Positions 36,816 through 44,211 of a DNA stretch of 64,000 bases are shown here, in pieces. A program made the position numbers and the translations under genes. Origin of the DNA: Methylobacter marinus A45 (GTDB taxonomy: Bacteria; Pseudomonadota; Gammaproteobacteria; Methylococcales; Methylomonadaceae); NCBI RefSeq assembly GCF_000383855.1, contig NZ_KB912877.1:3264282-3328281 (forward strand), written 5' to 3'. Position 1 is the stretch's first letter, and every line of letters starts with the position of its first letter. A model generated the notes under the pieces. That model had not been told where the DNA came from, did not search any database, and worked only from the letters and a program-made list of their open reading frames with translations.

Positions 36816-37160
36816 TCAACTCGCTATGACCCGTTGTTGGGTCGGTGGCGCTGGCATCACGATAAGCGGTGTCGGATTGGGAGAACCTTTTGAACTCGCA
36901 ACCGACTCAGGTAAAAGAGCTATTGGAAGACCCATAGATAAAACGCGTTTCGAACCACTAAATAATTGTCCGAGAGCACAGGGGGGCTGTGCGCCTGATG
37001 TCGCTGCAGGAAAACCACAACCAACTATTGCGTATTGGTGGGCTAACGTTACAACACCAAGGCCTCCGCTGATTACTCGACCTGCTGGCGGAAACGGCAT
37101 TGCCTTACCCCCATGTGTGCAAAGAACGTTATTAGCAAATGTAATGATAAATCCAGGCAT
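36816..37160 (-). CDS. PAAR-like spike tip protein (Afp10-like)
   Basis: 114 residues of the PAAR-like kind. It has the N-terminal hydrophobic MPGFIITFANNVLCTHGGKA and glycine/proline-rich turns (PFPPAGRVISGGLGVVT). Conserved Cys/His candidates for metal at the tip are C14, H16, C48 and C61, as in CGFPAATSG and PPCALG. It sharpens the spike that pierces the target. Located between the gpV spike and gp25 genes, the expected place. It carries no C-terminal toxin extension. Confidence 0.82.
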   Translation of the reverse strand: MPGFIITFANNVLCTHGGKAMPFPPAGRVISGGLGVVTLAHQYAIVGCGFPAATSGAQPPCALGQLFSGSKRVLSMGLPIALLPESVASSKGSPNPTPLIVMPAPPTQQRVIAS

Positions 37161-37169
37161 AACGATATC

Positions 37170-37784
37170 CTATGTGATATATAAAGCTGCTGTTGCCGGA
37201 TCACCACTCGGTGCACCGTTTATTGCTACCGCCGGTGCTCCAAAAATCCGAATACCCTTTGGCTCGATCGCGATATATGAGGCTCCACTTTTCAAAAGAA
37301 CCCCCCCAAAAGGTAAGTAAGGAGGAAGTGGGACATCGCTGATAACCAAAGCATGTTTCAAAATGGATTCCATAAACAACTGTGGTGTAACCCCAGTCGC
37401 CGATAATTTCGTTGAAGGCGGTGGGTCTGCCAGACTTCCCCACCAAAAACCAGTCCAAATGGGCCGCTCAGTATCTCCATTCAAAAATTCCACCCATACA
37501 TTGGCGCCAATCGGAGGCACCACATACATTCCCATCGTCAAACCACCCCAAGGCACACAGGGGTGCGCCCAAGATGAAACATTAGGTCCCCAAACATCCG
37601 GCACCTGAACCAACATACGGCCACGGAACTCGGGATCAACGGGATTGACCACAACGCCAGGATGTTTACCCCAGCGTGGGCCTTCACCAGGCACTTCTCC
37701 ATACCGTGATGATCCTTGATCCGTACTGTCATGGACGCTGAATTCGCTCGTGCCTCCAAAATCCTGCAATGTTGATCTCGACAT
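37170..37784 (-). CDS. gpV/gp5-like spike protein (Afp8 C-part-like)
   Basis: 204 residues of the baseplate assembly protein V family. The OB-fold block GVVVNPVDPEFRGRMLVQVPDVWGPNVSSWAHPCVPW is diagnostic, followed by PPIGANVWVEFLNGDTERPIWTGFWWG. A C-terminal beta-rich part (IAIEPKGIRIFGAPAVAING) forms the needle. It lies between the gpD-like hub gene and the PAAR gene. In Afp/PVC the hub and spike are one protein (Afp8); here they are two genes. Confidence 0.9.
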   Translation of the reverse strand: MSRSTLQDFGGTSEFSVHDSTDQGSSRYGEVPGEGPRWGKHPGVVVNPVDPEFRGRMLVQVPDVWGPNVSSWAHPCVPWGGLTMGMYVVPPIGANVWVEFLNGDTERPIWTGFWWGSLADPPPSTKLSATGVTPQLFMESILKHALVISDVPLPPYLPFGGVLLKSGASYIAIEPKGIRIFGAPAVAINGAPSGDPATAALYIT

Positions 37785-37799
37785 TTTATTTGTCTCCAG

Positions 37800-39089
37800 T
37801 TAGACGAAAGGATTACCGCTTGAACCCGAAATACGTTGCCCTGCAGCACCTGCGCCAGCGGCAACACTCATACCCAAGTAAGCAGCACCCAGCGACAAGG
37901 GTTCGAAGGCATTCCGGGATAGGGTGAAGTTTTGTTTGTATTCTCCCGGTTTAATCGAGTGCGTCACACTGCGGACAAAGTGCAAGCCGTCATGTGGCAA
38001 GCCGGCTCCGCGCACCTCGACCAGTCGCCGGGCTTTCAGCAATTGCCCATAACGCAATACGTTCAAACTGCCGGAGCCGGAGATCACTTCCGCAGACCGC
38101 GCCGCCTTGGCCAAACCGTAACTGATTACCTGAGGGACATTCAAGTGAGAGATGTTTTGCAAAGGCTCAATACGCAAGGGAATCGGCTGCCTTCTGCCCA
38201 GCGGTGGCGAAAGCGGATTTACATCCGGTATCGGAATCGGGATAGGAATCGGCAATTCTTCGGGGCGGATCAGAATGACATGCACCGTCTTGGCAAAACC
38301 GTCGAAACTGAAGGTAAGCGAATCAACATTGCTTGCCGCGTCCGAATTGACGATCAGCGCCGCTTGCGGTTTGCCGGTTTTTATCTCCGGCCCCCAATAG
38401 GCTATCGATCGCCCTGGTACCGGTTGAACAGTACGCGGAGTAACTACACCTCCAGGTAGCGACGCCTGTGGCAGTTTCGGCAACTCCCGAGGAATCGATA
38501 TACCTACCGGCGGATCAGGATCGATGTAAAATACATAACCGACGTCATTAGCGAGTCCAGTGATGTACTGCAAATCAGTACCTTTGTGGCTCGGAATGCG
38601 CGAGGTTGGGATAGGAATATCAATGTTCACGCTGGGAATAATAATGGGTAGAATCCCAAGCGGAATGTACTTTGCCAATATCAGCGCCACCCTTGCCTCC
38701 GCCGGCATGGCGGGATACTTGAACACCCAGCTAAAGTTGATCAAATCCATGATCCGCGACAAGTCTTCCCCAGTGACGTTCAGGCGCGATTGCCCCGGCT
38801 CGTTACTGGCAGTAACTTCATGGCGAGTGATGACACCATCCATCAGCACGTTCGGCGTGCCGTTGACCGTAGCAATGATGACCACGCGCTTGGGCGGATC
38901 GAAATAGCCAGTCTCGAATTTGCGTCGAGCACCCGAACCTTTGCCAAACGCAAAGGACAGTTGGAATCCGCTTTTTCCCTCAGTTGCTTGTGTCACATTT
39001 GTCGACAGCAGGCAGTCGGTTATTTCAGCAGGTACTGGTTCAGGATTTCCAAAGCCCATCATCACTGTCAACTGGATGCCGCTCAGCAT
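37800..39089 (-). CDS. gpD-like baseplate hub protein (Afp8 N-part-like)
   Basis: 429 residues of the late control D/VgrG-N family. A variable N-terminus precedes a beta-barrel region (KRVVIIATVNGTPNVLMDGVITRHEV, SRLNVTGEDLSRIMDL). The conserved THKGTDLQYITGLAND-like block (HKGTDLQYITGLANDVGYVFYIDPDP) and the C-terminal LVEVRGAGLPHDGLHFVRSVTHSI, KPGEYKQNFTLSRN follow. It forms the hub on which the tube is assembled. The start MLSGIQLTVM has no strong ribosome-binding site. It lies between LysM and spike genes. Confidence 0.87.
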   Translation of the reverse strand: MLSGIQLTVMMGFGNPEPVPAEITDCLLSTNVTQATEGKSGFQLSFAFGKGSGARRKFETGYFDPPKRVVIIATVNGTPNVLMDGVITRHEVTASNEPGQSRLNVTGEDLSRIMDLINFSWVFKYPAMPAEARVALILAKYIPLGILPIIIPSVNIDIPIPTSRIPSHKGTDLQYITGLANDVGYVFYIDPDPPVGISIPRELPKLPQASLPGGVVTPRTVQPVPGRSIAYWGPEIKTGKPQAALIVNSDAASNVDSLTFSFDGFAKTVHVILIRPEELPIPIPIPIPDVNPLSPPLGRRQPIPLRIEPLQNISHLNVPQVISYGLAKAARSAEVISGSGSLNVLRYGQLLKARRLVEVRGAGLPHDGLHFVRSVTHSIKPGEYKQNFTLSRNAFEPLSLGAAYLGMSVAAGAGAAGQRISGSSGNPFV

Positions 39090-39114
39090 GACATTGTTTC
39101 CTTTAAATAAATTT

Positions 39115-39477
39115 TCATGATCCGGGAGCCCCTTGCATTCCTTCTGGCAGGGTGACGCGTAACCGCCGGCCGATACGTTTCGTCAACTCTCCCGGTGTTA
39201 ACACCCGGTTGGCGTCGGCGATGCGCCAATATAATTCCGCATCGCCGAACACCTGACCAGCAATGTTGTCGATACGGTCGCCTTCGCGGACTTCAATGCG
39301 CCCAACCTCCGCCAGCGTCTCAGGCGGCGGCAGGAAACGGCGGCCGACGTAAATATGTTCCACGCCGTTTGCATCCACATGTACCAGCAACGGCAGGCCC
39401 CGGTAACGGCTGTTGTCCGCGAACGGCTCAAGTCGTGAACCTTGCGGCGAAAAAGCAAACGTAACAGGATCGATCAT
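39115..39477 (-). CDS. LysM-domain baseplate protein (Afp7 C-part-like)
   Basis: 120 residues. The central and C-terminal part is a LysM domain (VREGDRIDNIAGQVFGDAEL, then YWRIADANRVLTPGELTKRIGRRLRVTLP), preceded by the HIYVGRRFLPPPE motif seen in eCIS baseplate LysM proteins. LysM modules in these systems are structural, sitting between tube adaptor and hub. Its ATG overlaps the adaptor stop by four bases. Confidence 0.88.
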   Translation of the reverse strand: MIDPVTFAFSPQGSRLEPFADNSRYRGLPLLVHVDANGVEHIYVGRRFLPPPETLAEVGRIEVREGDRIDNIAGQVFGDAELYWRIADANRVLTPGELTKRIGRRLRVTLPEGMQGAPGS

Positions 39478-40133
39478 AGCAACCTCACATTGCCCAATTT
39501 ACTTAAATCGCCGTTCCCAGCTTTCTGCGCCAGAAACTCTTTGTTCTTGAGATAAGCCATGAAATACTGGCCGCCCTTGTGGCCGAAGCCAAAATCGCTG
39601 ATGGTCAAGACTCGCAATCCCAAACTCACCTTGGCGCGTATGGGGTTGAGTTGGGTATCGAACGCCTCCTCGGTGATGGAAAATTCAGTGACCCGCACCG
39701 GCGCCACACGCTGGACGCTCCACACGAACAGGGCGAGCGGCGCTTCCACCGGTGCGATTTCCACCGTGCCTCCGGTGAGTATGCTTTCCATCCCGGACAA
39801 CTGATCGCTGGTGGGGCTGATCAGGGATTCCAGCGCCGCGAGTTGGGGAAAAATGCCCAAATCCTTATAACTGATATTCTGGTCCGGAAATTCCAACTGA
39901 TCGGTGGCGTCGATCTCAGCTTCCAGCTTGAAGGTTTCCACCGGCGCGCCCTTCAACCGCAAGGCTTCGGAACGATCCCCTGATTCGCCGCTCATCGCTT
40001 GGACTTGCAGCGTGCGGGACAGTTGATCTGGATTGTATTGCAGCACCACAATCCGCAGCGGCTGAAACGACGCAGGATCCAGCAGCACAATGCCGGATTT
40101 GAGGATTGGCGGCGAACGGGAGAAACCGGTCAT
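39474..40133 (-). CDS. CIS tube/baseplate adaptor protein (Afp5/Afp7-type)
   Basis: 219 residues of the contractile-injection tube-adaptor family. The N-terminal half KSGIVLLDPASFQPLRIVVLQYNPDQLSRTL is the diagnostic strand (NP.QLSR.L). Then come ETFKLEAEIDATDQLE and, in the C-terminal part, LALFVWSVQRVAPVRVTEFSITEEAFDTQLNPIRAKVSLGLRVL. It joins the inner tube to the hub. It overlaps the LysM gene by four bases. A truncated paralogue lies 240 bp upstream. Confidence 0.85.
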   Translation of the reverse strand: MTGFSRSPPILKSGIVLLDPASFQPLRIVVLQYNPDQLSRTLQVQAMSGESGDRSEALRLKGAPVETFKLEAEIDATDQLEFPDQNISYKDLGIFPQLAALESLISPTSDQLSGMESILTGGTVEIAPVEAPLALFVWSVQRVAPVRVTEFSITEEAFDTQLNPIRAKVSLGLRVLTISDFGFGHKGGQYFMAYLKNKEFLAQKAGNGDLSKLGNVRLL

Positions 40134-40374
40134 GGTTTACATCCCATCCTTATGGTGTTTGCTAATTCTCTATTGTATTGTCTTAAAAAAGTTCTTTTCC
40201 AAAAGACAATCCGGAATTGTTGGTCGACTGTAATCACTGTTTACTCCTACCCTAACTCATGTTTACAAACCTGTTTCCAACTCTACTACAGCTTAAATTT
40301 ACCCACTGCCTTTGACTTACTCTTCGTGTTGCAATCGTTTTTCCGTTTCATTCGGGTTAATTAGAAAATATCAA
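40134..40374. other. AT-rich insert inside the eCIS operon
   Basis: A 241-bp non-coding, AT-rich segment between the truncated and full adaptor genes, in an operon that otherwise has almost no gaps. It holds the place where the second half of the truncated paralogue should be. It may be a scar of a lost element; no IS ends were recognised. Confidence 0.35.
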
Positions 40375-40746
40375 TCAAGTCTGACCCCATTGATTTGCCA
40401 TTGATTTTGCCAATTGCGGGAAGATGCCGAATTGCGCCGCCGTCTCACTGGGATCTTGGAAACCCAGTATCTGCAAGGGCGATATCGGTAACTGAGAAAC
40501 CATCTCGAGCTGATCAGTAGCGTCGATCTCCGCCTCCAGCTTGAAGGTTTCCATAGGAGCGCCCTTCAGCCGTAAGGCCTCGGAGCGATCTCCCGATTCC
40601 CCGCTCATCGCCTGGGTTTGCAGCGTGCGGGATAACTGATCCGGGTTATACTGCAACACCACGATGCGCTGCGGTTGAAACGTCACCGGGTCCAGCAGCA
40701 CGATGCCGGATTTCAGGATTTTGGGAGAGCGAGGGAAGGTTGTCAT
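40375..40746 (-). pseudogene. Truncated paralogue of the tube adaptor
   Basis: 123 residues starting MTTFPRSPKILKSGIVLLDP that copy the first 80 or so residues of the full adaptor very closely (ILKSGIVLLDP.., VVLQYNPDQLSRTLQ.QAMS, EALRLKGAP.ETFKLEAEID). They then diverge to FGIFPQLAKSMANQWGQT and stop. The C-terminal half of the fold, including the SITEEAFDTQLNP region, is missing. The two genes differ at many silent positions while the proteins stay similar, so both were once selected. Injection systems often carry two such adaptors; here one seems broken. Confidence 0.65.
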
Positions 40747-40761
40747 CTGCGTGCCTCGAAT

Positions 40762-41037
40762 TTACGTTGACTCATCGTTCACAGCTCCCCAATCATTAAG
40801 TGATTTCGCAACTCGTTTCTTATCTGATCTTTCAGGATTTGCATTCGCTTGACGCCCGGCCATTCCCGGCTTCCTTTCTTTTCCCTGGCTTTGGTTATAG
40901 CGTCGAGCTTTGATAGCCAGTGTTTCAACGCCTGTCGGTACGGCGCCGGATCCTCCGCCGTCGAACTCTTGTTCCGGATCTCGTCCGCCCGGCATGTAAA
41001 TTGGCCAGGTGGCGAGCCTTGCGACGCGGTCGCTCAT
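40762..41037 (-). CDS. Small basic protein between DUF4157 and adaptor genes
   Basis: 91 residues, overlapping the DUF4157 stop by four bases (ATGA). Proline/glycine-rich N-terminus (WPIYMPGGRDPEQEFDGGG), then a charged C-terminus with basic runs (GKERKPGMAGRQ, KRVAKSLNDWG). No family is recognised. Position and coupling suggest a structural accessory of the DUF4157 protein. Confidence 0.55.
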   Translation of the reverse strand: MSDRVARLATWPIYMPGGRDPEQEFDGGGSGAVPTGVETLAIKARRYNQSQGKERKPGMAGRQANANPERSDKKRVAKSLNDWGAVNDEST

Positions 41038-43859
41038 ATTTCCTGCTCCTCAATCCTGTCGACCCCCTCGTGGAACTGATGGATTCGCTCGTCCGCGAGC
41101 GTCACCAGCTCTTCGCCGGCACGAAGCGACGCCGCGGCGGCGCGGAAGTCGCCGCGCGTGATCGCATCGCGCGCGGCCGCCTCGTGCTCACGCGGCTTGT
41201 CCAACACGTGTGGATCGAGCAGGGCGATTCGCTTGCGGTACCACCACTTCGTGGCGAAATTGCCGTGGGTGGTCAAGGCCGCGTCCAGGTCCTTCTGACT
41301 CCGTGCGATGTCGTCCTTCAGGCGCTGATGCCGCTCGCCGAGCGAACTCTCGAGCCGGACGCGGTAGACTTGCATCGCCTGATCAAGGGCGGTTGCTGTC
41401 ACCTCGAACTCCGTGGCTCCCAGCCGCATGCGGAACGGTCCCATGACGCCGGAGCCGTGCGCGTCCTGCAGCGCGTAGTACGAGGCCAGGTTGTTGGCGT
41501 TGTTGGGCAGCAGGCCGATGAGCTCTTCGGCCGATTGAACCAGGCGCAACTTTGCCGGGGCTGGCGGCTGAGAAGCCTCCTGCTTAACCGGCGCCTGCGG
41601 CGCTTTCCTCACCGGCGGAAAGAATAGCTTCACACCCGTGCCCGCGATGTCGGCGGAGTCCTCCTTCACGCCCTGGGGTGGCTTGCCGTCGGACATCATC
41701 TCCGTCGTCGCCCCGCGGTACTTCAGCCGGCCGTTCACCCGCTCGAAGTGAAACTGCACGACCATCGCGGCGCCCGGATGCTCGAACAGCGCCTGATAGA
41801 TCACCGGGCGGTTCTGCACCAGCCAGATCTCCGCCTGGTCCCGCTCGTCGTCGTCGCTGATGTCCTCGAGCCGCGCGCGTGTGAGTTCCAGCATCACGGC
41901 GGCATTGGCGGCGCGCTGCTGCACCGCGTCAGCATGCTGCTGCTGCGCCTGCGTCGGCGCCAGGGCCTTCGAGGCGGGTTGCGCCCCTCCATAGACACGC
42001 TGCCCCTGCGTGCCAGTGAGGCGGGGCGGAGCCGCATCAACCGGCGCCTTCGCCGCGGCAGTGCCAGTGCCGGCGGTTCCGACGGGTGACGAAGGCTGTG
42101 GCGCCGCCGGTTGTGCGGGCGTGGCCGTCGTTCCCTTTGCCGCCGGTGTCGATGCTGGAGTAACTGCGTTGGACGGAGTTTTGGCCGAAGAGCTTCCGGA
42201 AGAAGAAATTCCGGCCGTTGCGGCACTCGCGGCGGTTGTCGGAGATCCGCCTGGGGACGCTGCTGTGGCCGGCTTCAATGCGGGCTGAGCAGGTGTACCC
42301 ACCTGCGGGGTAGGCTTGGCAGTGATCGGTGAACTTCCTGTAGTTGGAGGCGGCTGAGTCCGCGTCTCTGGCATGTTTAGATACTTCTTTGCCGTCGGTT
42401 TAGCCTGTTCCAGATTTCCACTTGTGGGACTTTCCTCCTTCCCTATGACACCGATGATATCTTCGGTATTTACAACCCGACCATCTACGATGCTTTGTTT
42501 CACTTGGGGTGAAGATGGATTAGCGGCAAGAGATTGTTCGCCGACTCGAACTCGCGGTTCATCCCCGTTGACAGCTACTCCTTTCGCTACAGAAGGTTTA
42601 GCGGCATTTTGCTCCGCTATCCTAACCTGAGTAGTCGGCGTTTTTGACTGCTTTGCCTTCTGCTTTGCCTTGCCTTTCTCGGTAAGCTCCCCGCGCCAAT
42701 TAGGAATTCTCTTACTGCCTGCATTCTTGGCGAGCTCGCTGTCCGGCACCTCGGCCAAAGGCTTTTCATGTTGCCCTACTCGTACTTTGGCGTCTGGCGG
42801 AGTCAATCCCCCGTGGCGCGCCCAGAATGCGCAATTGGTACAAAAGGCGCGACTTGGCTCTAACGCACCGGGCAATATTTTGTATCCCTCTTTCGCGGCA
42901 AAGTGCATAGTTTGAATTTCGGCGTGACCACCGGTGTAAGGCACTGAAACCTCGTCAGGCCTGAGTAGAGATTGATCTAGCGGCAAGGCTGCACCCTCGC
43001 CGGCGATCGCGACCAGGTAAACGCGCCTCCCGGTCTTCAACTCGATTGCTGCAGCTCTTGATATCGTGGTATTCCGCTGTTTCTCTGGACTGGGAACCCA
43101 ATCAGCCATCAGTTCGGCAAGACGGGACTGGTTCTCAGATTTGGAGGGCAGCGACACCACGGGAGGCGATGGCTTGCCATCCTCTGGCGCCCGGAGGACT
43201 AGAATCGGCCGCCCTGCCGCGACCTGTTGTTGAAGCGGAAACGGGGACAGACCGAGTTTCACATTGCCTAAATCAGCACGAATTCCATCTGCACCCGACT
43301 GCTGCACCACATGCGCCAGCTCGTGGGCAATCAAGCGCCGTCCCTCGTGGGAAGAGGGCGCAAATCGACCCGTACCGAACACGATGTTGTTCCCTACTGT
43401 GTACGCATTGGCATTGATGTCCCGCACCGATTGCTCAGCATCCGCCCCGGAATGCACCCGAACTTGCGAGAAGTTGTGGCCGAAGCGCTGTTCCATGTCC
43501 CGCCTTAAAGTTGGGTCGAGCGGCCTGCCTGATCTGGCAATGACATGGTCGACACTTGCGGGTGCAGAATCTGTCCCCTCGGTCGCTCGCCCCACGTAGC
43601 GCTGGATGCGCGGTGGTATGGCGCTAACAGCAGAATGTCCCGGCGCTGCCATCACCTGATCGGCAACCCGATCAGCTTCCTGCTCCAGCGGATCATTACT
43701 TGCCCCTATCGCAAGCTTCCGTTGTAAGCCACTCTTTTTATTCGTACAGCGTGCGCAAGTTGCTCCACTCTCCTCGCAGGCGCACTTGCGTTGCAAACGC
43801 GCCAAACCGGCTTGAGAATCGCGCGACGCTTTTAATGGCACCAAACTTTGTTGATTCAT
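41034..43859 (-). CDS. DUF4157 eCIS protein with predicted deaminase-like domain
   Basis: 941 residues. Residues 26-38 hold a Cys cluster (C26, C28, C35, C38), then about 45-190 form the DUF4157/eCIS-core domain with the zinc-type site HELAH (H179, E180, H183) and the conserved FGHNFSQVRVHSG segment. Residues about 265-365 contain GHAEIQTMHF (H312-A-E314) and FCTNCAF (C340, C343). The order HAE then C-x-x-C, with a helix between, is the active-site signature of cytidine-deaminase-fold toxins. A Thr/Ala/Pro-rich linker of about 230 residues follows, then a helical C-terminal region with coiled-coil stretches. DUF4157 proteins accompany eCIS operons and several carry effector domains. The deaminase call rests on this motif and should be tested. 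Confidence 0.75.
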   Translation of the reverse strand: MNQQSLVPLKASRDSQAGLARLQRKCACEESGATCARCTNKKSGLQRKLAIGASNDPLEQEADRVADQVMAAPGHSAVSAIPPRIQRYVGRATEGTDSAPASVDHVIARSGRPLDPTLRRDMEQRFGHNFSQVRVHSGADAEQSVRDINANAYTVGNNIVFGTGRFAPSSHEGRRLIAHELAHVVQQSGADGIRADLGNVKLGLSPFPLQQQVAAGRPILVLRAPEDGKPSPPVVSLPSKSENQSRLAELMADWVPSPEKQRNTTISRAAAIELKTGRRVYLVAIAGEGAALPLDQSLLRPDEVSVPYTGGHAEIQTMHFAAKEGYKILPGALEPSRAFCTNCAFWARHGGLTPPDAKVRVGQHEKPLAEVPDSELAKNAGSKRIPNWRGELTEKGKAKQKAKQSKTPTTQVRIAEQNAAKPSVAKGVAVNGDEPRVRVGEQSLAANPSSPQVKQSIVDGRVVNTEDIIGVIGKEESPTSGNLEQAKPTAKKYLNMPETRTQPPPTTGSSPITAKPTPQVGTPAQPALKPATAASPGGSPTTAASAATAGISSSGSSSAKTPSNAVTPASTPAAKGTTATPAQPAAPQPSSPVGTAGTGTAAAKAPVDAAPPRLTGTQGQRVYGGAQPASKALAPTQAQQQHADAVQQRAANAAVMLELTRARLEDISDDDERDQAEIWLVQNRPVIYQALFEHPGAAMVVQFHFERVNGRLKYRGATTEMMSDGKPPQGVKEDSADIAGTGVKLFFPPVRKAPQAPVKQEASQPPAPAKLRLVQSAEELIGLLPNNANNLASYYALQDAHGSGVMGPFRMRLGATEFEVTATALDQAMQVYRVRLESSLGERHQRLKDDIARSQKDLDAALTTHGNFATKWWYRKRIALLDPHVLDKPREHEAAARDAITRGDFRAAAASLRAGEELVTLADERIHQFHEGVDRIEEQEI

Positions 43860-43917
43860 ATCCCTCTGCCCTCCCAGCTTTCAGGCGGTGAGCTACGAAA
43901 CAATATGTGTACTCCGT

Positions 43918-44211
43918 TCATCGCTTTTCCCCCTGGCCATACGATTGCGGCGTCTGACCATCCCACACATGGCTACCCAGAGAGGCTCCGAGCGACTTAG
44001 CCAACCCGGTTCCACGCATGTTTCCGGATAAACTCACCTGCATTTGTTCGCGCCGGGCACGGCGCCCTTCCGGCAGGGAGTGTGCAGCGGCTCTTTCGTT
44101 CAGTGCCTGCGTTAGCGACTCCCGTAAAGTCTCTTCAAGCGCCATCCGTTCCCCTCGCGAAAGTGTCATACCCTCTATCATCAGTTGATCGATCACCAGA
44201 TTAATGTTCAT
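43918..44211 (-). CDS. Small helical protein, coupled to the AAA+ ATPase
   Basis: 97 residues: a helical N-terminus (LVIDQLMIEGMTLSRGERMA, ESLTQALNERAAA) and a Gly/Ser-rich C-terminus. No family is recognised. Its ATG overlaps the ATPase stop by four bases, so it is translated with the ATPase. It may be an adaptor or chaperone of the ATPase; unknown. Confidence 0.6.
   Translation of the reverse strand: MNINLVIDQLMIEGMTLSRGERMALEETLRESLTQALNERAAAHSLPEGRRARREQMQVSLSGNMRGTGLAKSLGASLGSHVWDGQTPQSYGQGEKR

Noticed and set aside
41678..42288. Plus-strand frames rich in Arg/Ala and Gly/Cys opposite the DUF4157 gene
   Set aside because: They result from the high GC content of the region; the minus-strand gene has motif support.
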